Assembly: GCF_001417955.2 (NCBI RefSeq)
Contig: NZ_LKTM01000113.1
Span: 1-64,000, forward strand
Length of the DNA: 64,000 nucleotides
Reading direction: 5' to 3'
Source: Mycobacterium gordonae
GTDB taxonomy: Bacteria; Actinomycetota; Actinomycetes; Mycobacteriales; Mycobacteriaceae
Of the stretch, positions 28,306 through 37,519 are shown one piece after another; position 1 is the stretch's first letter, and each line of letters starts with the position of its first letter. A model generated the notes under the pieces. That model worked only from the letters and a program-made list of their open reading frames with translations. It was not told the origin of the DNA and ran no database searches. A program made the translations under genes and the position numbers.

Positions 28306-30213
28306 CTACCGCGGCGGCCGGGGACTCACCTCGTTGAGCAGGCTGATGACCTGAGCGGCCAGTTCGTCGATATCGGCGTTGGTGGTGTCCAGCACCAGGT
28401 CGGGATTCTCCGGCGGCTCGTAGGGCGCATCGACTCCGGTCAGGCCCTTGAGTTCGCCGCTGCGGGCCCGCGCGTACAGGCCTTTGGGGTCCCGTTTTTC
28501 GCACTCGGACAGCGAGGTGGCGACATGCACTTCCAGGAACGGAAGTTTGGCCGCTTCGCTGAGGGCACGGGCGGTCTCGCGGTCGGACTTCAGCGGCGAC
28601 ACCAGCGATGCCAGCGCCACCACGCCGGCGTCAGCCAACAGTCGCGTCAAATGTCCTACCCGCCTGATGTTCTCGGTCCGGTCGCCGGGGGAGAAGCCGA
28701 GGTCGTCGGACAGGCCGTGGCGCAGGTTGTCGCCGTCGAGCAGGTAGGCCACCCGGCCCGATTCGACCAGTGCGCGCTCGACGGCCACCGCGACGGTCGA
28801 TTTGCCCGATGCCGGCAGGCCGGTGAACCAGATCGTCGCGCCCGGCTGGCCGGTGGCGGTCCAGCGGTGCTTGCGGTCCAGAGCCGAGGGGTGCCAACGG
28901 ATGTCGGTGCGCTGATGGCTACCCGGCTTGACCTCGCGCGCCTCGACGATGGTCCCGGCGCCGACGGTGTCGTTGGTGGTCTCGTCGATCAGGATGAAGG
29001 CGCCGCTGTCCCGGTTCTCGTCGTAGGGATCGGCGATGATGACCGAGCTGGTGCGCAGCGTCACTGTGCCGATGTCGTTGAGTACCAACTCAACTGGACC
29101 GTCAAGCTCGTCGAGTGTCTCCGGGTCGAGTCGCGAGTGCAACTCCTGCACGGTCGCCCGCACGCTCTTGGTGGTCTGCTTGAGGGCCAGGCGGTCCCCG
29201 GCCCGCAGCGGGGAATCGACGAACCAGCACACGATCGCGTCAAGCTCACGAGCCAGCACCGGGGGCACCGCGTCTTCGGCCCCGCTGATGAAGACGTCAC
29301 CCCGGCCCACATCGATATCGTCGGCGAGCTCGATCGAAACCGAAAGCGGTGCAACGGCTGTCGTTCGGTCGTCGTCGAGGGTGTCCAGGGCGATCACGGT
29401 GGAGCGGGTGCCGGCCGGCAGCGAGATCACCGGGTCGCCGACGCTCAGCGTCCCCGCGGCGAGCCGGCCGGTGTAGCGGCGGCGCACCTCCGCGGTGGGC
29501 CGCGACACCCACTGCACGGGCAGCCGCAGCCACGACGCCTCGGCCTGCGGGGCCACCAGTTCGACGTTCTCCAGATACTCCAGCAGGGTGGGCCCGGTGT
29601 ACCACGTCGTGTTCTCCGAGCGATGTACGACGTTGTCGCCGAGCTTGGCGGCCAGCGGGATCACCGTCAGGTCGACCTCGCCGAGCCGCGCCGCGACGTG
29701 GCCCAGTTCTTCCTCGACTTTGGCGAAACCGTCCTGGTCGAAGTCGATGAGGTCGATCTTGTTCACCGCGGCGACGAAGTGCTTGATGCCCAGCAGTTTT
29801 GCGATGCGCGCATGTCTGCGGGTCTGACGCAGCACGCCGGCGCGCGCGTCGACCAGCAAGATCGCCACGTGCGCGTTGGAGGCACCCGTGAACATGTTGC
29901 GGGTGTAGCGCTCGTGGCCGGGGGTGTCGGCCAGGATGTAGCTGCGCTTCTCGGTGGAGAAGAAGCGGTAGGCGACGTCGATGGTGATGCCCTGCTCGCG
30001 CTCGGCTCGCAGACCGTCGGACAGCGCCGCGAGGTCGGCGATGCCCTCCTCGTCGGTGACCGCCTCCAGGTGATCCAGTGGCAGGCTGTCGGTGTCGTGC
30101 AGCAGCCTGCCGATCAACGTGCTCTTGCCGTCGTCCACCGATCCCGCGGTGGCGATGCGCAGCAATTGGCGCGTAACACCTTTGGTCGGTGCGAGCTGAT
30201 CCTCGACGGTCAT
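28306..30213 (-). CDS. cysNC: CysNC, ATP sulfurylase GTPase subunit fused to APS kinase
   Basis: A 635-residue bifunctional enzyme. Residues 1-~440 are the EF-Tu-like CysN GTPase ([24 protein letters not shown]) that drives ATP sulfurylase. Residues ~455-635 are APS kinase, with P-loop GLPASGKST and the [17 protein letters not shown] segment. With CysD it makes APS and then PAPS, the sulfate donor for sulfotransferases. Its ATG at 30213 shares a base with the cysD stop (TGATG), so the pair is coupled. In M. tuberculosis cysDNC lies elsewhere (Rv1285-Rv1286); here it is linked to stf0. Confidence 0.95.
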   Translation of the reverse strand: MTVEDQLAPTKGVTRQLLRIATAGSVDDGKSTLIGRLLHDTDSLPLDHLEAVTDEEGIADLAALSDGLRAEREQGITIDVAYRFFSTEKRSYILADTPGHERYTRNMFTGASNAHVAILLVDARAGVLRQTRRHARIAKLLGIKHFVAAVNKIDLIDFDQDGFAKVEEELGHVAARLGEVDLTVIPLAAKLGDNVVHRSENTTWYTGPTLLEYLENVELVAPQAEASWLRLPVQWVSRPTAEVRRRYTGRLAAGTLSVGDPVISLPAGTRSTVIALDTLDDDRTTAVAPLSVSIELADDIDVGRGDVFISGAEDAVPPVLARELDAIVCWFVDSPLRAGDRLALKQTTKSVRATVQELHSRLDPETLDELDGPVELVLNDIGTVTLRTSSVIIADPYDENRDSGAFILIDETTNDTVGAGTIVEAREVKPGSHQRTDIRWHPSALDRKHRWTATGQPGATIWFTGLPASGKSTVAVAVERALVESGRVAYLLDGDNLRHGLSDDLGFSPGDRTENIRRVGHLTRLLADAGVVALASLVSPLKSDRETARALSEAAKLPFLEVHVATSLSECEKRDPKGLYARARSGELKGLTGVDAPYEPPENPDLVLDTTNADIDELAAQVISLLNEVSPRPPR

Positions 30214-31130
30214 CAGAAGTATCCCTCTCGCTTGCGGTCTTCCATCGCGGCGGCCGACGTGCGGTCGTCGGCGCGGGTCTCGCCGCGCTCGGACACCGTG
30301 GCCGCCGAGATCTCGCTGATGACGCGGGTGATGTCGGTGGCCTCCGAACGCACCGCCCCGGTGATGGTCAGGTCGCCGACGGTGCGGTAGCGCACCCACT
30401 CCACCGCGGCCGTTTCGCCGTCCTGCGGGCTGGCATACTCCGACACCGCCAGCAGAATGCCGTCCCGCTGGAACACCTCGCGTTCATGGGCGTAGTAGAT
30501 CGACGGTATCTCAAGGTTTTCCAGCTCGATGTAACGCCAGACGTCGAGCTCGGTCCAGTTGCTCAATGGGAACACCCGGACCTGCTCGCCCTTCTTGATC
30601 CGGCCGTTGTAGAGGGTCCAGGGCTCGGGGCGCTGGGCCCGCGGATCCCACTGGCCGAACTCGTCGCGGAAGCTCAGTATCCGCTCCTTGGCGCGGGCGC
30701 GTTCCTCATCGCGGCGGGCGCCGCCGAAAGCCGCGTCGAAACCGCCCTCTTCGAGCGCGTCGAGCAGCGTGCGGGTCTGGGCGCGGTTGCGCGAGGCGGT
30801 CGGCCCGGGGTCGGGCACGCGGCCCTTATCGATGGACTCCTGCACCGACGCGACGATCAGCTTGTGCCCCTGTCCGGTCACCCTGCGGTCGCGGAACTCG
30901 ATCACCTCGGGGAAGTTGTGCCCGGTGTCCACGTGCATCACCGGGAAGGGCAGCGGCAGCGGCCGAAAAGCCTTTTCCGCCAATCGAAGTAGGACGATCG
31001 AGTCTTTGCCGGCCGAGAAGAGCAGGACCGGTCGCTCCAGCTCGGCGACGACTTCGCGGATGATGTGCACCGCCTCGGCTTCGAGTAGGCGCAGTTCGTC
31101 GACGTGAGTGGTGTCTATCGCTCGGGTCAT
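30213..31130 (-). CDS. cysD: CysD, ATP sulfurylase small subunit
   Basis: A 305-residue PP-loop enzyme. The PP-loop variant SAGKDS lies in LLFSAGKDSIVLL. HVDTGHNFPEVIEFRDR, the FGGARRDEE motif and the C-terminal MEDRKREGYF are diagnostic of CysD. It adenylylates sulfate to APS using GTP hydrolysis by CysN. The ATG is at 31130. It overlaps cysNC by one base and lies 49 bases downstream of stf0, so all three are probably transcribed together. Confidence 0.95.
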   Translation of the reverse strand: MTRAIDTTHVDELRLLEAEAVHIIREVVAELERPVLLFSAGKDSIVLLRLAEKAFRPLPLPFPVMHVDTGHNFPEVIEFRDRRVTGQGHKLIVASVQESIDKGRVPDPGPTASRNRAQTRTLLDALEEGGFDAAFGGARRDEERARAKERILSFRDEFGQWDPRAQRPEPWTLYNGRIKKGEQVRVFPLSNWTELDVWRYIELENLEIPSIYYAHEREVFQRDGILLAVSEYASPQDGETAAVEWVRYRTVGDLTITGAVRSEATDITRVISEISAATVSERGETRADDRTSAAAMEDRKREGYF

Positions 31131-31179
31131 CGGAGCCGCTCTTTCTCATCACTTCGTTCTGCGTCGTCGTCGGCTCGGG

Positions 31180-31983
31180 TCACGTTGGCAGTCCCTCTCT
31201 TTCGGCGTCCGCCCGGTAGCGGTCCACCCACTCGTCGGAGCGCTGGTCGGCCTGGCGTTGCAGCACCGGCTCGGGTGCCAGTCGCCGGTCCAGGCCGAGT
31301 TGCTCGAGGATGTCGCCAACCACTTCAGTCAGATTGCGCCACAGCACCGGATATGAGATCTCGATAGGTTTGACGTTCTCTTCGGCGAACCAGGCCTTCC
31401 AGCCCTCCTCCTGCGCCTGCAGCATTCTCACCACGTGCGCGATGGCGCCGGCGTGGTAGGTGGCTCGTGCGTCGCGCACCGGGTCCGGCCTACCTCGCCA
31501 CACCCGGGTCTGCACCGCCCGCCAGAACGACACGGCCTGCGACACCACGTCGGGCCGGTGGATATGGATCAGCAGCGGATCCTCGCCGACCACGTCCCGG
31601 ATCGCGGCCAGCAGTCCTTCGCCGGACCGCTCTTTGAGACCCGAGACCCGGTCCAGCAGCAGCGGGGTCTGATTCCACATCAGCTTGCCGCCCCACACCC
31701 CGTTGGGTGTGCGGCCGACGGTGCGGATGTAGTCACGCCAGATCTCGGCCGGCGCGAGGTCGGGCTTGCCCTCGTCCAGCGGGTCCAACAGCTTCAGGAT
31801 CGACTCGTCCTCGACGCCGGCGAACCACTCACGCGGTTGCGGGGACTGGCTGGTGGTAGGCAGGTATTGGAAGAACTCTTGGGGCTCGCCGGCCACACCG
31901 GTCGCACGCAGCGATTCGACCAGCAGGGTGCTGCCGCTGCGCTGGGATGCCAGCACCAGATACGACGACGGATGATCGGCCAC
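31180..31983 (-). CDS. stf0: Stf0, trehalose 2-sulfotransferase
   Basis: A 267-residue protein, the exact length of M. tuberculosis Stf0 (Rv0295c), with near-identical motifs. The PAPS 5'-phosphosulfate loop is [15 protein letters not shown] (residues 11-25). [11 protein letters not shown] places Glu36 where the Stf0 catalytic base is reported. [17 protein letters not shown] and [15 protein letters not shown] complete the donor and trehalose sites. The product, trehalose-2-sulfate, is the first intermediate of sulfolipid-1. The GTG start is at 31983. The downstream cysD and cysNC genes would supply PAPS. No sulfolipid polyketide synthase or MmpL8-type exporter is visible in the window. Confidence 0.93.
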   Translation of the reverse strand: MADHPSSYLVLASQRSGSTLLVESLRATGVAGEPQEFFQYLPTTSQSPQPREWFAGVEDESILKLLDPLDEGKPDLAPAEIWRDYIRTVGRTPNGVWGGKLMWNQTPLLLDRVSGLKERSGEGLLAAIRDVVGEDPLLIHIHRPDVVSQAVSFWRAVQTRVWRGRPDPVRDARATYHAGAIAHVVRMLQAQEEGWKAWFAEENVKPIEISYPVLWRNLTEVVGDILEQLGLDRRLAPEPVLQRQADQRSDEWVDRYRADAEREGLPT

Positions 31984-32047
31984 CCACGAAGCCTAACCGC
32001 ACGGAAATGTGGTGCAACACTTGCGGTTACCTTCAGCGTGATGTTAA

Positions 32048-32449
32048 CTATTGCGCCGCTGTGGGCCACGCTTCGGTGCTGACCGACGGGCGCAGGGAAC
32101 TGTAATTGTCCTCATCGCGGTCGTGCCGGTGGGTCGACCCGAAGATGAACGCGGCGACCAGGAAAGCCAATGTCAGGGTACTGACCACGAGGCCGGCAAT
32201 CGCGAGACCGCGACCGCCTTCACCGGTCCGCCTGACCTGGCCGAGCCCCACCACGCCGAATATCAGGCCGAGGATACTTCCCAGGCCACAGGTGAAGAAT
32301 CCCGCGATCGCGGCGACGAACGACGCGATTGCCAGTGCGTTCGTCCTCGGCGCCACATAGGGCGGCGGGGGATAGCCGTATGCGCCGTAACCGCCCGGCA
32401 CCGGTGGTGGATATCCCGGTGGCGGAAAGTTGGGCGGTTGTTCCGTCAC
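32048..32449 (-). CDS. DUF4190 domain membrane protein
   Basis: A 133-residue protein. The N-terminal ~38 residues are Pro/Gly/Tyr-rich (PPPGYPPPVPGGYGAYGYPP). Two membrane segments follow (LAIASFVAAIAGFFTCGLGSILGLIFGVVGL and AIAGLVVSTLTLAFLVAAFIFG) with the DUF4190 hairpin between them (QVRRTGEGGRG). A short charged His/Asp tail ends it. The GTG at 32449 is preceded by GGAGG; a GTG four codons upstream is also in frame. Such proteins are common in actinobacteria and unassigned. It lies 64 bases upstream of stf0 on the same strand and could be the first gene of that unit. Confidence 0.8.
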   Translation of the reverse strand: MTEQPPNFPPPGYPPPVPGGYGAYGYPPPPYVAPRTNALAIASFVAAIAGFFTCGLGSILGLIFGVVGLGQVRRTGEGGRGLAIAGLVVSTLTLAFLVAAFIFGSTHRHDRDEDNYSSLRPSVSTEAWPTAAQ

Positions 32450-32502
32450 GGGGACCTCCACACGGTTCGCAGCCAGCGTGCACTGGTGCAGCGCCTCAAA
32501 CT

Positions 32503-34116
32503 CTACTCCGCGTGCCGATCTCGGAATACTCTCCCGCCCGCGGGCTGGCCCGGCCGCTCGATGGCCCGGAGGCCTAACGAAAAGACCAGGCGCACATCAG
32601 GATCGGCCAGGGAGGTGGACATCAGCTGTTCGATTCGCCGTACCCGGTAGCGGACCGTGTTGGGATGTACCTGCAGCCAACTCGCTGCGGCGGCGATGTC
32701 GCCGAAGCAGTCCAGGTAGGCGTGCAGCGTCTCCGCCAGCACCGGATCCTGTGCGTTGAGCTGACGTATTCGCGGGTCGACCAGCCGCTCGTCGGCCCCG
32801 ATCAGGGTGACGATCTCGTCGAGCAGCACCGTGGTGCGCGCCTCGGCCAGCGAGGTCACCCGGCCGAATGAGACCGGGTGACGCTCGGCGCTGTCCAGCA
32901 CCCGGTCCACCTCGGCACGAGCAGCGGCCACGGCGGCCAGACCATGGACCGGCGCCGCGATGGCCGCCCGCAATTCGACGTTCAACTCGGTGCGAAGCGC
33001 ACCGATCGTGCCGCGCACCCATGAGGCGACCGACCGGGTCTTCGAGATCCGCGGAAGCAAGGCGTAGATGCGGGAACCGTTCGACGCCACCTGCGCGTCC
33101 CGCCGAAAAGCACTGGCGCTCAACGCGACAACGTCGGCAAGCCGGGCCTGACGGTCACTGCCGCTGATGGTGTCCCAACCGATCACCGCGCCGATTCCGT
33201 CGATCGGCAACCCGAGGTCGCGCGCGTGCTCGGATACGTCGCCCGGGTCGCCCTGACCCAGTCCGAGGAGTTGCTGCACCTGCCGGACATGCGGGGCCGG
33301 CCGGGCCGCCAGCCGGGCCATGATCCTGGCGGCCAGCACCGCGGCGCCCCGCAACATCTCCTCGGCGTCCTCGGCCAGTGGCTGCGAACCCTGCTGCACC
33401 CAGATGGTCCCCGCGAAGGTGGGCGGGCGCGATCGATGGATGCCGATGGCCAGCCGCGGGCGCAATCCCAGCTCGGGCCGTGCTTTGACGCGCACCACGT
33501 CGCCACCGGATCGCAGCTCGTCGAAGATGCCCCACTGGCCGATCCATTGCAGGTGCTCCGGTGGCCCGGCGCGGCCCAGGATCGAAAGCCGCCGCAACTC
33601 ATCGGCCTCGTCGCTGGAGGCCGAGTAGGCCAGTACATGGGACTGGGCGTCCTCGATGCTGACCATGCCGTGGATGCGGTCGGCCAGGGACTGGGCCAGA
33701 CCGAACAGGTCGGTGCCGGAGTCCTCGTGCGGGTCGGCACGGTCCCCGTGGTGCTCCAGGACGTGGTTGACCAGCTGATAGATCCGCTCCCACCGGGCCT
33801 GGGGTTCGACGGCCACCACGGCGGCACCGACTCTGGCGGCCTTGGCCACCAGCTCATCGGAGGGGTGCTTGACGAAGATCGCCACCGGCACGCTGACCTG
33901 GTTGCCGATCCAGCGCACCGCGTCGTCGTCGGTCACCCCGACGAAGAAGAACACGTCGGCCGAACCGGCGGCCCGTGCCAGGCCCAGCCGGACGTCATCG
34001 GTGTCGATCATCGCGGCTGATGCCACGGGGAGATCCAGGCCGCGGGGCGCCTGCACCAGGCTGACCATGGTGGCGTCCAGCGCGAGAAGTAGCTGACCGA
34101 GCGCGATCCCCGCCAT
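32503..34116 (-). CDS. PucR-type regulator of proline catabolism (Rv1186c-like)
   Basis: A 537-residue protein. An N-terminal PucR/ligand domain occupies residues ~1-130, a GGDEF-like PucR middle domain (GIGAVIGWDTISGSDR) sits around 300-400, and a C-terminal PucR helix-turn-helix (LHAYLDCFGDIAAAASWLQVHPNTVRYRVRRIEQL) around 475-515. It is divergent from pruA across 82 bases, the arrangement of Rv1186c, which regulates proline dehydrogenase and P5C dehydrogenase genes in M. tuberculosis. It most likely activates pruAB in response to proline or its product. The ATG start is at 34116. Confidence 0.88.
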   Translation of the reverse strand: MAGIALGQLLLALDATMVSLVQAPRGLDLPVASAAMIDTDDVRLGLARAAGSADVFFFVGVTDDDAVRWIGNQVSVPVAIFVKHPSDELVAKAARVGAAVVAVEPQARWERIYQLVNHVLEHHGDRADPHEDSGTDLFGLAQSLADRIHGMVSIEDAQSHVLAYSASSDEADELRRLSILGRAGPPEHLQWIGQWGIFDELRSGGDVVRVKARPELGLRPRLAIGIHRSRPPTFAGTIWVQQGSQPLAEDAEEMLRGAAVLAARIMARLAARPAPHVRQVQQLLGLGQGDPGDVSEHARDLGLPIDGIGAVIGWDTISGSDRQARLADVVALSASAFRRDAQVASNGSRIYALLPRISKTRSVASWVRGTIGALRTELNVELRAAIAAPVHGLAAVAAARAEVDRVLDSAERHPVSFGRVTSLAEARTTVLLDEIVTLIGADERLVDPRIRQLNAQDPVLAETLHAYLDCFGDIAAAASWLQVHPNTVRYRVRRIEQLMSTSLADPDVRLVFSLGLRAIERPGQPAGGRVFRDRHAE

Positions 34117-34198
34117 TTGTCGGATTCTACTAGCTTAATCGCTATATCTTGTCTGATCAGCCAACCGATCGGTGCGCCCGCCCGGGGATTCTGACGGA
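34117..34198. promoter_or_regulatory. Divergent promoter region of pucR-type regulator and pruA
   Basis: These 82 bases hold an AT-rich core (tagcttaatcgctatatct) and a perfect 10-base palindrome ACCGATCGGT at 34164-34173, 26 bases before the pruA start. The palindrome is a candidate for part of the regulator's site; symmetry and location are the only evidence. Confidence 0.4.
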
Positions 34199-35830
34199 AT
34201 GGACGCGATCACCCAGGTACCCCTGCCGGCCAACGAGCCGGTGCACAACTACGCACCGAAGTCTCCGGAACGCACCCGCCTGCGCGCCGCACTGACAGAC
34301 CTGACCGACCACCCGATCGACCTGCCGCACGTGATCGCGGGCGAACACCGGATGGGCGCCGGTGAGCGGATCAATGTGGTCAAGCCGCATCGACACGCCG
34401 CCACGTTGGGGACGCTGACCAACGCCGGACACGCGGACGCTGTTGCCGCCATCGAGGCGGCCTGTGCCGCCAAAGCAGCGTGGGCGGAAACGCCGTTCGA
34501 GGAACGCGCCGCGGTGTTCCTGCGGGCGGCCGACCTGCTGGCCGGACCGTGGCGGGAAAGGATCGCGGCCGCCACCATGCTGGGTCAGTCGAAGTCGGTG
34601 TATCAGGCCGAAATCGACGCACCGTGCGAGCAGATCGACTTCTGGCGGTTCAATGTCGCATTCGCTCAGCAGATTTTGGCGCAGCAGCCCATCAGCGGGC
34701 CGGGGGAGTGGAACCGCAGCGACTACCGGCCGCTGGACGGCTTCGTCTACGCGATCACGCCGTTCAACTTCACCTCCATCGCCGCCAACCTGCCGACTGC
34801 TCCGGCGCTGATGGGCAACACGGTGATCTGGAAGCCGTCGATCACGCAGACGCTGTCGGCCTACCTGACCATGCAACTGCTGGAGGAGGCGGGGTTGCCG
34901 CCCGGTGTGATCAATCTGCTGACCGGAGACGGGTTGGCGGTATCGGATGTGGCGCTTCATGATTCGCGGCTGGCCGGAATTCACTTCACCGGATCGACAG
35001 CGACGTTCCAGCACCTGTGGCAGCAGGTCGGTGCGAATATCGCTGGTTACCAGAGTTATCCGCGTCTGGTGGGAGAGACGGGTGGAAAGGACTTCGTGCT
35101 GGCCCATCCGTCGGCACGTCCGGATGTGTTGACCACGGCCCTGATTCGGGGTGCGTTTGATTACCAGGGGCAGAAATGCTCGGCGGCTTCGCGGGCGTTT
35201 ATCGCCCACTCGGTGTGGCAGCGGATGGGCGACGATTTTCTGGGCAGCGCGGGGTCGCTGCGCTACGGCGACGTCACCGACCTGTCCAACTTCGGCGGCG
35301 CCCTGATCGACCGGCGTGCCTTCACCAAGAACGTCGACGCCATCGAGCGGGCCAAGGGCGCCGCCGGTGTCACTATCGCCGTGGGTGGCGAATACGACGA
35401 CAGCGAAGGCTATTTCGTGCGCCCCACCGTACTGCTGTCCGACGACCCGACCTATGAGGCGTTCGCCACCGAGTACTTCGGGCCGCTGCTGGCGGTGCAC
35501 GTGTACCCCGACGACCAGTACGACCGGATACTCGATGTGATCGACACCGGGTCGCGGTACGCGCTGACCGGAGCGGTGATCGCCGACGACCGCCAGGCCG
35601 TGCTGACCGCCCAGCGCCGGTTGCGTTTCGCCGCAGGCAATTTCTACGTCAACGACAAGCCGACCGGTGCCGTGGTGGGGCGTCAGCCCTTCGGTGGTTC
35701 ACGTGGCTCCGGCACCAACGACAAGGCGGGTTCACCGCTGAACCTGTTGCGCTGGACATCGGCGCGCACCCTGAAGGAGACGTTCGTGCCGGCGACCGAC
35801 CACACCTACCCGCACATGGCGGCGGAGTGA
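34199..35830 (+). CDS. pruA: PruA (RocA), delta-1-pyrroline-5-carboxylate dehydrogenase
   Basis: A 543-residue NAD-dependent aldehyde dehydrogenase, the length of Rv1187. Catalytic Cys is in YQGQKCSAASRAF and catalytic Glu in VGETGGKDFVLAHPSA. The N-terminus MDAITQVPLPANEPVHNYAP and the C-terminal RGSGTNDKAGSPLNLLRWTSAR are typical P5CDH segments. It oxidises P5C/glutamate semialdehyde to glutamate. The ATG at 34199 is nine codons inside the longest frame and matches the family start. Its TGA overlaps the pruB ATG. Confidence 0.95.
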   Translation: MDAITQVPLPANEPVHNYAPKSPERTRLRAALTDLTDHPIDLPHVIAGEHRMGAGERINVVKPHRHAATLGTLTNAGHADAVAAIEAACAAKAAWAETPFEERAAVFLRAADLLAGPWRERIAAATMLGQSKSVYQAEIDAPCEQIDFWRFNVAFAQQILAQQPISGPGEWNRSDYRPLDGFVYAITPFNFTSIAANLPTAPALMGNTVIWKPSITQTLSAYLTMQLLEEAGLPPGVINLLTGDGLAVSDVALHDSRLAGIHFTGSTATFQHLWQQVGANIAGYQSYPRLVGETGGKDFVLAHPSARPDVLTTALIRGAFDYQGQKCSAASRAFIAHSVWQRMGDDFLGSAGSLRYGDVTDLSNFGGALIDRRAFTKNVDAIERAKGAAGVTIAVGGEYDDSEGYFVRPTVLLSDDPTYEAFATEYFGPLLAVHVYPDDQYDRILDVIDTGSRYALTGAVIADDRQAVLTAQRRLRFAAGNFYVNDKPTGAVVGRQPFGGSRGSGTNDKAGSPLNLLRWTSARTLKETFVPATDHTYPHMAAE

Positions 35831-36786
35831 TGTCCGGGGTATTCGCGCACACGATGCGCCCGGCGATGCTGGCGGCCAGCCGGGCCGACAGGTTGCGGCA
35901 TGTCGTGGAACGCTCCGCCTTGACCCAACGGGTGGTGCGCCGGTTCGTGCCGGGGGAGACGTTGAGCGGTGTGCTGGAAGTAGTTGCCGCGCTGCGTGAT
36001 TCCGGGCGCTCTATCAGCATCGACTATCTGGGCGAGAACGTCGCCGACGCCGACGGCGCGGCGGCCACCGTGCAGGCGTACCTCGACCTGCTCGACGCGC
36101 TGGGACGCCGTGACGACCGCGTGTTCGACGGGGTGCGTCCGCTGGAGGTGTCGGTGAAGCTGTCGGCGCTGGGGCAGTCGCTGGATCGTGACGGCCAGAA
36201 GATCGCGCTGGACAATGCCCGCACCATCTGCGAGCGGGCCGAGGCGGTCGGCGCCTGGGTCACGGTGGACGCCGAGGACCACACCACCACCGATTCGACG
36301 CTGTCGATCTCGGGTGACCTTCGGGTCGATTTCCCCTGGCTGGGAACGGTGTTGCAGGCTTATCTGCGCCGTACGCCCGGTGACTGCGCCGAGTTGGCGT
36401 CCGTGGGTGCACGGGTTCGACTGTGCAAGGGCGCTTATGACGAACCGGCTTCGGTGGCCTATCGGGCCGCCGCCGACGTCACCGATTCCTATCTGCGCTG
36501 CCTGCGCGTGCTGATGGCCGGCCGCGGGTATCCGATGGTGGCTTCCCACGATCCGGCGATCATCGATGCGGTATCTGCCCTGGCAAGCGAATTCGGCTGC
36601 GATGCTTACGAATACCAGATGCTGTACGGGATCCGGGACGACGAGCAGTTGCGGTTAGCGGGCGATGGCAACCGGGTGCGGGTGTATGTGCCCTTCGGCA
36701 CGCAGTGGTACGGCTACTTCATGCGGCGACTGGCCGAGCGGCCGGCGAACCTGGCGTTCTTCCTGAGGGCGCTATCGGCGCATTGA
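35830..36786 (+). CDS. pruB: PruB, proline dehydrogenase
   Basis: A 318-residue monofunctional FAD proline dehydrogenase (Rv1188). The barrel motifs are VSVKLSALGQ, VTVDAEDHTT, VRLCKGAYDEP, ASHDPAIID and EYQMLYGIRDD. The C-terminal signature is RVYVPFGTQWYGYFMRRLAERP. It oxidises proline to P5C and passes electrons to quinone; PruA then makes glutamate. The ATG at 35830 overlaps the pruA stop (TGATG), so the two are coupled; GTG 35827 is a possible alternative. The stop codon lies inside a repeat cluster. Confidence 0.95.
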   Translation: MSGVFAHTMRPAMLAASRADRLRHVVERSALTQRVVRRFVPGETLSGVLEVVAALRDSGRSISIDYLGENVADADGAAATVQAYLDLLDALGRRDDRVFDGVRPLEVSVKLSALGQSLDRDGQKIALDNARTICERAEAVGAWVTVDAEDHTTTDSTLSISGDLRVDFPWLGTVLQAYLRRTPGDCAELASVGARVRLCKGAYDEPASVAYRAAADVTDSYLRCLRVLMAGRGYPMVASHDPAIIDAVSALASEFGCDAYEYQMLYGIRDDEQLRLAGDGNRVRVYVPFGTQWYGYFMRRLAERPANLAFFLRALSAH

Positions 36787-36860
36787 GTGTGCGCCCACTG
36801 CGTCGAGTGTGCGGCCACTGCGCTGGAATCGCGATCTGGGCACAGTCACTGCACACTCAA
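36783..36860. repeat. Direct and inverted 20-bp repeat cluster between convergent genes
   Basis: TTGAGTGTGCGCCCACTGCG at 36783-36802 is followed directly by TCGAGTGTGCGGCCACTGCG at 36803-36822 (18 of 20 identical). GCACACTCAA at 36851-36860 is the exact inverse of the first ten bases. The element fills the space between the end of pruB and the convergent tetR and could terminate both. Confidence 0.75.
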
Positions 36861-36896
36861 AGCCGTAGCTGCACAGTCGATATGGTCGGGCAGCCT

Positions 36897-37511
36897 TCAG
36901 CGTGGTCGGGACGCGCCGCGGACCGGACGCTCGCTGGCGAAGCCGCGCACTGCGAAAGCGCTGACGAACTCGGCGACCACGGCAGGGTTGTCGATGTCCC
37001 GCACCGGTGATGCGGTGCTGAACAGGGAGAACAATATGCGCGCGAACCATTCTCCGGCCGCCTGCACATCGAGGTCTTTGCGTACCTCGCCGGTGAGCTT
37101 GGCAGCCGAGAGATAGGGCGCGAAGAAGTCGATGCATTCGCGCAGCAGCACCGCGGCGTCCTTGGTGAGCAGCAGGCTGATCGCGTCTTCGTCGAAGTAC
37201 TCCTCGGAGGCGATGGCGCGCCGCGCCTGGCTGACGAAAACCGCTGCGTTGCAGAGTTTCTCCTCCAGTGAACCGCCGCGGGCCATGGCGCGGGACATCT
37301 CCCGGTAGAACTGCTCGGAGGCGTGCTCGGCGCAGGCTTCCAGGATCGCCCCTTTGTCCCGGAAGTACTCGTAGATCGTGCTTCGCGAGACATTGGCCTC
37401 CCGCGCGATGTCGACGATCGTCGTCTTCAGCAGCCCGTGTTGACGGAAACACGCATACGCGGCATCGAGGATGAGTTCGCGCGTATCGGTCCCAGTGGGC
37501 GCTTGAGTCAT
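36897..37511 (-). CDS. TetR family regulator of the side-chain oxidation island
   Basis: A 204-residue regulator. The N-terminal HTH is LKTTIVDIAREANVSRSTIYEYFRDKGAI (~29-57). The C-terminal domain is helical and unassigned (RREISxx-like segments absent). The ATG at 37511 lies 8 bases downstream of the aldolase/thiolase stop, so it is the last gene of the P450-to-thiolase run and probably its local regulator. It is not KstR by sequence. It probably binds an acyl-CoA or a pathway intermediate, an inference from context. Confidence 0.85.
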   Translation of the reverse strand: MTQAPTGTDTRELILDAAYACFRQHGLLKTTIVDIAREANVSRSTIYEYFRDKGAILEACAEHASEQFYREMSRAMARGGSLEEKLCNAAVFVSQARRAIASEEYFDEDAISLLLTKDAAVLLRECIDFFAPYLSAAKLTGEVRKDLDVQAAGEWFARILFSLFSTASPVRDIDNPAVVAEFVSAFAVRGFASERPVRGASRPR

Positions 37512-37519
37512 GACAGCAC

